This document shows positions 1-5,257 of a DNA stretch of 5,257 nt, in pieces. The stretch's first letter is position 1. Every line of letters starts with the position of its first letter. The notes beneath the pieces are model-generated. The model worked only from the letters and a program-made list of their open reading frames with translations, did not search any database and was not told where the DNA came from. The stretch is from CAYLLT01 sp964591605 (GTDB taxonomy: Bacteria; Planctomycetota; Phycisphaerae; UBA1845; PWPN01): NCBI GenBank assembly GCA_964591605.1, contig CAZQEN010000450.1, positions 1 through 5,257 on the forward strand. The letters are read 5' to 3'. A program made the translations under genes and the position numbers.

Positions 1-703
<703 letters not shown>

Positions 704-710
704 TCTCGTT

Positions 711-715
711 CCTCC
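711..715 (-). promoter_or_regulatory. Ribosome binding site deciding a TTG start
   Basis: On the minus strand this reads GGAGG, 7 nt upstream of the TTG at 703. The frame has a TAG at 719-721, so no earlier start is possible, and the receiver domain begins right after the TTG. The site and the stop together fix this non-ATG start. Confidence 0.8.
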
Positions 716-735
716 GGACTAATCGCGCACCAGAA

Positions 736-751
736 TGCGAGCCAGTTCGCA
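736..751. promoter_or_regulatory. 16-bp dyad, candidate enhancer (UAS) for the sigma-54 activator, copy 1
   Basis: TGCGA-GCCAGT-TCGCA is an inverted repeat with perfect 5-bp arms and a 6-bp spacer. Sixteen bases (737-752, GCGAGCCAGTTCGCAC) recur exactly at 2552-2567. The dyad lies 32 bp upstream of the response-regulator start codon and about 130 bp upstream of the start site expected for the sigma-54 promoter at 850-865, the usual distance for an NtrC-type enhancer. Its TGC-N10-GCA form resembles the TGC-N11-GCA layout of NtrC sites. Assigning it to the adjacent regulator is an inference. Confidence 0.6.
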
Positions 752-849
752 CCTCACGAGCAGCGCGGAAGAGATGAGCCCGATGCCCCCATTATCATAA
801 CCGCGATTCTGCCAATCCGTTATGTGAAGTTTTTCTCATTCCGGCTGCC

Positions 850-865
850 TGGCATGATCATTGCC
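850..865 (+). promoter_or_regulatory. Sigma-54 (-24/-12) promoter of the PEP-CTERM dehydrogenase gene
   Basis: TGGCATG-ATCA-TTGCC matches the consensus TGGCAYR-N4-TTGCW at every defined position but the last. The invariant GG (851-852) and GC (863-864) are exactly 10 nt apart. The expected start site is near 876, giving a leader of about 57 nt before the ATG at 933. The AT-rich stretch at about 790-840, between the dyad and this promoter, would suit DNA bending, but I see no clear IHF site. Confidence 0.8.
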
Positions 866-920
866 GTCTGCCATCCCGTTCGGCCCCAGCAGCTTGCGTG
901 CAAGACCATTTTCAGACGCC

Positions 921-928
921 GGAGGTGA
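921..928 (+). promoter_or_regulatory. Ribosome binding site deciding the start at 933
   Basis: GGAGGTGA lies just upstream of the ATG at 933 (7 nt from GGAGG). It favours this start over the longer in-frame TTG at 861, which would lie inside the -12 element of the sigma-54 promoter and upstream of the expected transcription start. Confidence 0.85.
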
Positions 929-932
929 GCAA

Positions 933-2519
933 ATGAGCAACGCGTGCGCGCGAAGATCGACCCCACACCGGACGAGTGGGAGATGGCACCTGAACCTCGC
1001 CGGCCCCGCGTCCCTGGCGGCGGTTCTCCTGGCGGCCGTCCCCGCCCGGGGCGTCCTGCCCACGGTCCGGCTCGAGACGGTATCCACCGGCGAGCTGATC
1101 TCCCCCGTGGGGGCCACTTCTTCAAATGACGGCACCAACCGCCTCTTCATGCTCGACCAGCGAGGCAAGATCCAGATTGTCGATAACGGACAGGTGAATC
1201 CCACGCCCTTCCTCGACATCGGCAGCAAGCTCGTCACCCAGCGTCCGGGCTTCGATGAGCGCGGACTGCTGGGCATGGCCTTTCACCCGGATTACGGTGT
1301 TCCGAACAGCCCGGGACACGGGAAGTTCTACGTCTATTACAGTGCGCCGGATCCGGGTGCCCCCGGCACGACGGACAACCCCATCGACTGCAGGAGCGTG
1401 GTGGCCGAATACCGGGTCGACCCGAACAATCCGAATCTGGCCGATCCCACCTCGGAGCGGATCCTCTTCACCCAGACCAAGCCTCAATTCAATCACAACG
1501 CCGGACAGCTTGCCTTCGGCCCCGATCGCATGCTGTACATCGGCATCGGAGACGGCGGGGGCGCCGGCGACCGCAACGCCGGTCATACCGGCGGGCCGGC
1601 GACGAGCGGCAATCTCGGAAACGCTCAGGATAAGACCAGGCTCCTCGGCAAGATCCTCCGCATCGACGTGAATGGAAACAACAGCTCCAACGGGCAATAC
1701 GGCATTCCCGCCGACAACCCGTTTGTGAGCCGCATGGATGGGACGCGTCATGAGATCTATGCCACTGGGCAGCGGAATCCCTGGCGATTCTCGTTCGATC
1801 TCGGTCCCAACGGCGTGGGAAACGGTCCCGGACAGGGCACCGGACGGCTGTTCGTGGCTGATGTGGGGCAGGGTTCCTACGAAGAGGTCAACATCGTGAC
1901 CAGCGGCGGGAATTACGGCTGGCGTGCCCGCGAGGGATTCCACGAGTTCGATCCGACCACCCCGAATCCCGATGGCGACACCTATCTCGACCCGCTCATT
2001 GAGTACACCCACCCCGGCACGCCGGGCGGGATCGGTTTGTCAGTGACCGGCGGTTTCGTCTACCGCGGCAGCGAGTTCCCCGAGCTGACCGGCAAGTACA
2101 TCTTCGGCGACTGGAGCAACGTCTTTGCCATCGATCGCAACAACCCCGATCACGGCGGCACGCTCCTGGGCATGGAAGAGGTGTCGCCGGGGAACTGGCA
2201 GATGTCGGTGCTCAACTACCTGGGCCAGGATCCCAATTTCCCCGGACGCCTGTCGGGCCTGTATATCAACTCCTTCGCTCAGGATGAACTCGGGAACATC
2301 TACATCGTTGCACGCAGCCGCCTCGATCCGGGTCCCGATGCCGTATCGGGCCTGCCCAGCGGCGTGCTGCTCAAGATCGTCCCGGTGCCCGAGCCTGGGT
2401 CGCTTGTGCTCCTGTGCACGGCTCTGTTGTCGCTGCGTCGGCGTGGCCGCAGCGCGGGCGACGCTTTCCGTACAGTGAATCCGAGAGGCGAGTGCGCATG
2501 CTCGCTGATCCCAGCGTGA
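933..2519 (+). CDS. Secreted PQQ-type glucose/sorbosone dehydrogenase-like protein with PEP-CTERM sorting signal
   Basis: This 528-residue exported protein belongs to the six-bladed beta-propeller family of soluble glucose dehydrogenase, E. coli YliI and sorbosone dehydrogenase. Members oxidise sugars or aldoses with PQQ; the substrate here cannot be read. An Arg-rich N-terminus and hydrophobic stretch (about 21-36) form a signal peptide, possibly cut after AVPA (38). Family motifs follow in order: RGLLGMAFHPD (110-120), FNHNAGQLAFGPD (186-198, H188 a candidate catalytic base), GDGGG (206-210), GKILRID (239-245), GQRNPWRFSFD (279-289), VGQGSYEEVN (311-320), GNYGW (326-330) and TGGFVYRG (372-379). 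The C-terminus has VPEP (485-488), a hydrophobic run to 501 and RRRGR (502-506), the exosortase-processed PEP-CTERM signal. Unusually, 22 more residues follow the Arg cluster. A sigma-54 promoter at 850-865 probably drives it, under the divergent regulator. Fold and sorting signal are clear; real PQQ dependence is not established. Confidence 0.93.
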   Translation: MSNACARRSTPHRTSGRWHLNLAGPASLAAVLLAAVPARGVLPTVRLETVSTGELISPVGATSSNDGTNRLFMLDQRGKIQIVDNGQVNPTPFLDIGSKLVTQRPGFDERGLLGMAFHPDYGVPNSPGHGKFYVYYSAPDPGAPGTTDNPIDCRSVVAEYRVDPNNPNLADPTSERILFTQTKPQFNHNAGQLAFGPDRMLYIGIGDGGGAGDRNAGHTGGPATSGNLGNAQDKTRLLGKILRIDVNGNNSSNGQYGIPADNPFVSRMDGTRHEIYATGQRNPWRFSFDLGPNGVGNGPGQGTGRLFVADVGQGSYEEVNIVTSGGNYGWRAREGFHEFDPTTPNPDGDTYLDPLIEYTHPGTPGGIGLSVTGGFVYRGSEFPELTGKYIFGDWSNVFAIDRNNPDHGGTLLGMEEVSPGNWQMSVLNYLGQDPNFPGRLSGLYINSFAQDELGNIYIVARSRLDPGPDAVSGLPSGVLLKIVPVPEPGSLVLLCTALLSLRRRGRSAGDAFRTVNPRGECACSLIPA

Positions 2520-2551
2520 GGTGGAAGCACCGAGCAGGCACACGGATCACC

Positions 2552-2567
2552 GCGAGCCAGTTCGCAC
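2552..2567. promoter_or_regulatory. Candidate sigma-54 enhancer site, copy 2 (exact 16-bp repeat)
   Basis: GCGAGCCAGTTCGCAC is identical to 737-752. The dyad core GCGA-GCCAGT-TCGC is kept, while the outermost T of the left arm is C here. The match goes on after one inserted G (CTCA versus GCTCA). The site starts 115 bp upstream of the GG of the second sigma-54-type promoter, compared with 114 bp for copy 1. That single-base difference equals the inserted G. Confidence 0.55.
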
Positions 2568-2665
2568 GCTCAGGACTTGGCCGGAGGAGGCGTGCCATGG
2601 AGGCGATTGCCGTAACGTATGGTTTTTCAGGGTCTTATGGCCTTTCGATGATTGAATCTCTGCGT

Positions 2666-2681
2666 TGGCATGGCTGATGCA
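2666..2681 (+). promoter_or_regulatory. Second sigma-54-type (-24/-12) promoter
   Basis: TGGCATG-GCTG-ATGCA matches TGGCAYR-N4-TTGCW except for A in place of the first T of the -12 element. GG (2667-2668) and GC (2679-2680) are 10 nt apart. The seven-base -24 element is identical to that at 850-856. The expected start site is near 2692, reading away from the dehydrogenase gene. The match alone would be moderate; the dyad at the same upstream distance as in the first module raises it. Confidence 0.6.
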
Positions 2682-3048
2682 GACGGTTCATGGCGGAGAG
2701 CGATGGGTTGGCGAGCATGGGCGTCGCGCGGCTGGAGAACCCGATGAAGCGGTCATCAGGCACTGGGGAGCCTTTCCTCCTGCGATCCTCCGTCAGCCGG
2801 GAGGGGCGCTGTCGGGGTTCGGCGGCGTACGGGGGACCTGGTCGGTTGCCGGAGGATCGTGTTGTGTCTCGACCGCGCACGTCTGCGGCTCGATCCGGTG
2901 GGGGAATGCAGTTTGAGACGGTCTGTTCCCGGGCGGAGCTCAGCCCCGCAGTCCGGTGTCGCGTGCACGGCTCGCCGCGCGGCGTCGGCAAACCCGCTCA
3001 CGCGGGCGGGGCGGGTCTGAGTTCGCTCTTCTTCGTAGAGGCCGCACG

Positions 3049-3267
3049 ATGCCAGGATTGCTGCTGGGGCTGCTGATAGTGGGGACCATCGGTCTGCCTC
3101 TCCTGGCATCGGCGGCCGCATTGTGTTTCGTCGACACCTTCACCTCGCTTGATATCGGCGACAGGTCAACGCTGACCGGCCTGACCCGTCCCGATATCGG
3201 CGGGGATGAAGGATACATTTCGGATTGCGGATTGAGACCCGCTCATCCGCAGTCTGCGATCACATGA
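3049..3267 (+). CDS. Small ORF with signal-peptide-like N-terminus (doubtful, perhaps a gene remnant)
   Basis: The ATG at 3049 follows an AGAGG (3037-3041) by 7 nt and opens a 72-residue frame. Residues 1-25 (MPGLLLGLLIVG and on to LLASAAA) look like a signal peptide. The next stretch, FVDTFTSLDIGDRSTLTGL, is like the start of a secreted protein, but I recognise no domain and no PEP-CTERM tail. The sequence GATATCGGCG occurs twice in frame (3151-3160 and 3193-3202), repeating DIG. The last 16 or so codons run through the heptamer repeat and hairpin at 3221-3251, and the stop overlaps the convergent permease gene by 8 bp, so the 3' end looks accidental. It could be the truncated start of a secreted-protein gene read from the second sigma-54 promoter, or it may not be a gene. 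Confidence 0.3.
   Translation: MPGLLLGLLIVGTIGLPLLASAAALCFVDTFTSLDIGDRSTLTGLTRPDIGGDEGYISDCGLRPAHPQSAIT
3221..3251. repeat. Heptamer repeat and hairpin beyond the 3' end of the permease gene
   Basis: CGGATTG occurs twice in tandem (3221-3234). Its inverted counterpart follows, so that GCGGAT(T)GAG (3227-3236) pairs with CTCATCCGC (3242-3250) around the loop ACCCG, with one bulged T. The hairpin starts 8 bp past the permease stop codon and could end or protect that transcript. There is no T-run on either strand, so an intrinsic terminator is not proven. Related heptamers lie at 4257-4284. Confidence 0.5.
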
Positions 3268-4240
3268 CGCCCTGCCCGCGCCGGCGCAGCAGGAGGTACA
3301 GGAAGAAAAGACCTCCCAGCAGGTTCGTCAGCACGCCCACCGGAAGCTGCCGTGATTGTCCCTCGATCCAGTACATCGCATTCCGGGCCAGCATGTCGCA
3401 CAGCGGCAGGAACGCCGCTCCCGCCAGGGCGCAGCCGGGCAGCACATGGTGGTGCGACGACCCCAGCAGATAGCGGACGGCATGCGGCACCAGCAGGCCC
3501 ACAAACCCGATCGGGCCGCAGTACGCGACGATGGCGGCGGTGAGCAGCGACGCCGAGAGGTAGAGCCATCGCCGCGTCCGGACTACGTGGACCCCGCGGC
3601 TCTGGGCGACCACCTCGCCCAGCATCAGCAGATCGAGTTCGCGGTTCAGGTAGAACCCGATGCCCGCCGCCAGGACCACGATGGCCAGCGTCTCGTAGAC
3701 CGCATCGAAGCCCACGATCTCGAGCGAACCCATCATCCAGCGCAGAATGCGATCCGCGTCACGCACCTCCGACAGAAACATCACCAGCACGATCAGCGCC
3801 GAGCAGACGAACCCGATGCTCACGCCCGCCAGGAGCAGCGTGGCCGTCGAGGCCGTCGCCTGCCGCCAGTGGGCGATCGCGTAGACGACACCCACGCACA
3901 CGATCGCGCCGAAAAACGCGCAGAGGCTCACGATCGGCACGTCGTAGATGAGCCCCGTGGTGCTCCAAGTGATCGCCAGGGCGGCTCCCAGCGAGGCCCC
4001 GCTTGAAATCCCCAGGGTGTAGGGTGAAGCGAGGGGATTGCGGAAGAGCGACTGGAACATCGCCCCGGCCATGGAGAGCCCCGCACCGGCCAGCATCCCC
4101 ATCGCCAGCCGCGGCGCCGACAACTCCCGCCACGCCAGGCCGAACGGCACGCCGCACGTGCCCGCCAGCACCGAAGCTCCGATTGATGCGGCGAGCACCG
4201 CCGCCAGGAGGAGATAGATCGCCGAAGTCCGAGGCGTCAT
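3260..4240 (-). CDS. FecCD/BtuC-family ABC transporter permease (iron-siderophore, heme or cobalamin import)
   Basis: This 326-residue inner-membrane permease, about the size of E. coli BtuC, forms as a dimer the channel of a type II ABC importer. Hydrophobic helices fill most of its length. Family hallmarks are RLAMGMLAGAGLSMAGAMFQ (44-63) running into RNPLASPYTLGISSGAS (67-83), the GPIGFVGLLVPHAVR stretch (242-256) that includes the region coupling to the ATPase, and LPVGVLTNLLGGLFFLYLL (299-317). All are intact. The ATG at 4240 has AAGGGA about 4 nt upstream. The ATPase gene lies upstream on the same strand, 85 bp away, and the two probably share a transcript. Substrate choice depends on a binding protein that is not in this window, so iron-siderophore, heme and vitamin B12 all remain possible. 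Confidence 0.95.
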   Translation of the reverse strand: MTPRTSAIYLLLAAVLAASIGASVLAGTCGVPFGLAWRELSAPRLAMGMLAGAGLSMAGAMFQSLFRNPLASPYTLGISSGASLGAALAITWSTTGLIYDVPIVSLCAFFGAIVCVGVVYAIAHWRQATASTATLLLAGVSIGFVCSALIVLVMFLSEVRDADRILRWMMGSLEIVGFDAVYETLAIVVLAAGIGFYLNRELDLLMLGEVVAQSRGVHVVRTRRWLYLSASLLTAAIVAYCGPIGFVGLLVPHAVRYLLGSSHHHVLPGCALAGAAFLPLCDMLARNAMYWIEGQSRQLPVGVLTNLLGGLFFLYLLLRRRGQGVM

Positions 4241-4256
4241 GCCGTCCCTTCATTGT

Positions 4257-4284
4257 CGATTGCCGATCGCCGATGTGCGATTGG
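4257..4284. repeat. Four tandem imperfect heptamers between ATPase and permease genes
   Basis: Four 7-bp units follow without gaps: CGATTGC, CGATCGC, CGATGTG, CGATTGG. They share CGAT and resemble the CGGATTG units at 3221-3234, so the permease gene has related repeats at both ends. They lie in the 85-bp gap between the two importer genes, within the leader of the permease coding region if the two are cotranscribed. Confidence 0.6.
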
Positions 4285-4301
4285 AATCGTGAACTTGTCA
4301 G

Positions 4302-4319
4302 TCGGCCATGGGCGGCCGA
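4302..4319. other. Inverted repeat just after the ATPase gene
   Basis: TCGGCC-ATGGGC-GGCCGA gives a 6-bp stem with a 6-nt loop, 7 bp past the ATPase stop codon. On the minus strand no T-run follows, so a terminator is unlikely. It could stabilise the mRNA end or tune expression of the permease relative to the ATPase; it may also be chance in GC-rich DNA. Confidence 0.3.
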
Positions 4320-4325
4320 AAACGG

Positions 4326-5099
4326 TCACGGATCCAGTTCCAGTTGGAGCGAGAGTTTCCCCAGCTTATCCCGATGCAGCGCGAATCGCGTGCCGTACAG
4401 CGCCTCGAGCCGCTGCGTGTCGCGCAGGGCCTCAACCGGCTCATCGAACATGACGCGGCCGTCGCGCAGGGCGATTACCCGTCCGCCCAGCACCAGCGGC
4501 AGGTTCAGATCGTGACAGATCACCAGCAGCGTGCGGCCGGCCGTCAGCGCACCGCGCATGATGTGGATCAGTTCCGCCTGATGCGCGGGGTCCAGGGCGG
4601 TTGTCGGCTCGTCGAGAAACAACGCCGGGCTCGCCTGGGCCAGTGCCGAGGCGATCCACACCTTCTGCCGCTCGCCGCCCGAGAGGGTGTCCACGGTGCG
4701 CTCCCACAGCGGCTCGAGCCGCGTCGCCTCCACCGCCGCCCGCACGGCCGCGTGGTCGTCGGGCCCCAGCGGTTCGAGCGGTTTGAGGTGTGCGTATCGC
4801 GCCCCTTCGACCACCTCGCGCACGCGATAGCCCAGGTAGCCCTCCTGAATCTGCGGCACGTAGGCGACCCGCCGTGCGACCTCCCGCCGGGTCAGGCTCT
4901 CGATCGGTGCACCATCGATCTGGACCGTCCCCGCCACGCGCGGCAGGAACCCCAGCAGAGTGGCCATGAGCGTTGATTTGCCAGCCCCGTTGGGGCCGAT
5001 CACGCTCACGCACTCGCCCGGCTCGATCCGCAGCGACACGCTGCGCAGCACCGTCCGCCCCAGCCGCTCGACGGTCAGATCCCGTGCCACCATCGACAT
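4326..5099 (-). CDS. FecE/BtuD/FhuC-family ABC transporter ATPase
   Basis: This 257-residue cytoplasmic ATPase powers the importer whose permease is encoded next. Motifs in order are Walker A GPNGAGKST (35-43), Q-loop Q83 (YVPQIQ), signature LSGGERQ (139-145), Walker B ALFLDEP (159-165) with catalytic E164, D-loop ALD (168-170) and switch H196 (ICHD). All key residues are present and the length is normal. The ATPase precedes the permease here, whereas many such operons place it last. I chose the ATG at 5099; a second in-frame ATG lies two codons on. No Shine-Dalgarno precedes either, but a sigma-70-like promoter ends 7 nt before the first, which suggests a leaderless mRNA. The partner is probably the FecCD-like permease; the binding protein and receptor are not visible. 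Confidence 0.95.
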   Translation of the reverse strand: MSMVARDLTVERLGRTVLRSVSLRIEPGECVSVIGPNGAGKSTLMATLLGFLPRVAGTVQIDGAPIESLTRREVARRVAYVPQIQEGYLGYRVREVVEGARYAHLKPLEPLGPDDHAAVRAAVEATRLEPLWERTVDTLSGGERQKVWIASALAQASPALFLDEPTTALDPAHQAELIHIMRGALTAGRTLLVICHDLNLPLVLGGRVIALRDGRVMFDEPVEALRDTQRLEALYGTRFALHRDKLGKLSLQLELDP

Positions 5100-5106
5100 G
5101 CCCGGA

Positions 5107-5136
5107 ATGGTACGCCTGCTGCAACGGGAGCGTCAA
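5107..5136 (-). promoter_or_regulatory. Sigma-70-like promoter of the ATPase gene, perhaps giving a leaderless mRNA
   Basis: On the minus strand TTGACG (5136-5131) and TACCAT (5112-5107) are 18 bp apart. The -35 box matches five of six consensus bases and the -10 box four of six. The -10 box ends 7 nt before the ATG at 5099, so transcription would start at or next to the start codon. The lack of a Shine-Dalgarno there agrees with this. Confidence 0.45.
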
Positions 5137-5202
5137 AGCCGGCGCTTACCTTCAGAATCCGTTGGGGTGCATCCGGAGCTCAGTGGCAGACGAGTGGAAT
5201 GG

Positions 5203-5220
5203 GTCCCGGCGCGCCGGGAC
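5203..5220. repeat. 18-bp perfect palindrome upstream of the importer genes
   Basis: GTCCCGGCGCGCCGGGAC equals its own reverse complement. As RNA it would form a 7-bp stem with a CGCG loop. It lies about 66 bp upstream of the putative -35 box of the ATPase gene. It may be an operator, or the hairpin ending a gene beyond the right edge; no T-run follows on either strand. The rest of 5100-5257 shows no gene I can support, although several frames are open by virtue of high GC. Confidence 0.5.
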
Positions 5221-5257
5221 ATCCCCCATCGCGGATGCCCATCGCCCGTGACCCACT

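Larger units (their letters stand above)
2520..3048. other. Long intergenic region with a second dyad/sigma-54 module and no confident gene
   Basis: These 529 bp hold the second dyad (2552-2567) and second sigma-54-type promoter (2666-2681). I see no terminator with a T-run after the dehydrogenase gene. A 26-codon ORF (2597-2677) has a strong GGAGGAGG at 2583-2590, but its end overlaps the promoter. A 128-codon frame (2690-3076) begins close to the expected start site; its first 20 codons are GC-rich at the third position, but the rest is Arg/Ser/Gly-rich, low in aliphatic residues and matches no family I know. A CCCGC-TCAC-GCGGG hairpin lies at 2993-3006. The region may encode a non-coding RNA, a long leader or the remains of a gene. 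Confidence 0.5.

Noticed and set aside
893..904. CTTGC-GT-GCAAG inverted repeat in the dehydrogenase leader
   Set aside because: The two-base loop is unfavourable and the stem short; likely chance, with no link to the ribosome site.
861..932. N-terminal extension of the dehydrogenase from an in-frame TTG at 861
   Set aside because: It would start inside the -12 element of the sigma-54 promoter, and a strong ribosome site with a signal peptide marks ATG 933 instead.
1122..2012. Long minus-strand open frame opposite the dehydrogenase gene
   Set aside because: It is antisense to an unambiguous family protein and its product shows no domain; it mirrors the GC-rich codon pattern.
2579..2591. Further -24/-12-like sequence in TTGGCCGGAGGAGGC
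   Set aside because: The GG to GC spacing is 9 nt instead of 10, and the stretch is better explained as a Shine-Dalgarno-like run.
3356..4006. Long plus-strand open frame opposite the permease gene
   Set aside because: Its His/Arg/Gln-rich product is typical of the antisense of a hydrophobic membrane protein gene, and the permease is certain.
5152..5190. Cobalamin riboswitch, suggested by CTGCCACTG on the minus strand near a BtuC-like importer
   Set aside because: I could not find the B12 box or the other conserved core segments after it, and the putative sigma-70 promoter lies downstream of this stretch.
5107..5257. Plus-strand frame from ATG 5107 open to the right edge
   Set aside because: It starts inside the putative ATPase promoter, has no ribosome site, and its product is Arg-rich with no recognisable motif; open frames are common at this GC content.
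5100..5257. 3' end of an upstream minus-strand gene (frame ending HPNGF then stop)
   Set aside because: The frame is open to the edge but only about 34 codons are visible, without motif; I cannot tell it from chance.

Overview
The window is GC-rich, with tightly packed genes, and most likely comes from a Gram-negative bacterium with an exosortase/PEP-CTERM surface-protein system. The style of the PEP-CTERM tail and the secreted sugar-dehydrogenase-like protein suggest Planctomycetota (perhaps Phycisphaerae). That placement is an inference from protein style, not from a marker gene.

Layout. (1) Positions 1-703, minus strand: the N-terminal 234 residues of an NtrC-type, sigma-54-activating response regulator, cut by the window edge. 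(2) Positions 704-932: a divergent control region. It holds a 16-bp dyad (736-751), a near-consensus sigma-54 -24/-12 promoter (850-865) and a strong ribosome binding site. (3) Positions 933-2519, plus strand: a secreted PQQ-type glucose/sorbosone dehydrogenase-like beta-propeller with a C-terminal PEP-CTERM sorting signal. (4) Positions 2520-3259: about 740 bp without a confident gene. It contains an exact 16-bp copy of the sequence over the upstream dyad and, at almost the same distance (115 versus 114 bp), a second sigma-54-type promoter (2666-2681). After that comes only a doubtful 72-codon signal-peptide-like ORF. (5) Positions 3260-5099, minus strand: a FecCD/BtuC-type permease and, upstream of it, its FecE/BtuD-type ATPase, together the membrane core of an iron-siderophore, heme or cobalamin importer. 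No substrate-binding protein is visible. (6) Positions 5100-5257: a sigma-70-like promoter placed so that the ATPase mRNA could be leaderless, and an 18-bp perfect palindrome.

How it fits together. The response regulator is an activator of sigma-54 RNA polymerase. The divergent PEP-CTERM gene has a sigma-54 promoter with a dyad about 130 bp upstream of the expected start site, which is where such activators bind. The simplest reading is that the regulator controls its neighbour, probably itself, and a second transcription unit starting near 2692. The repeated dyad-plus-promoter module is the most interesting signal here. The importer genes converge on this block and look independent of it; short heptamer repeats flank the permease gene.
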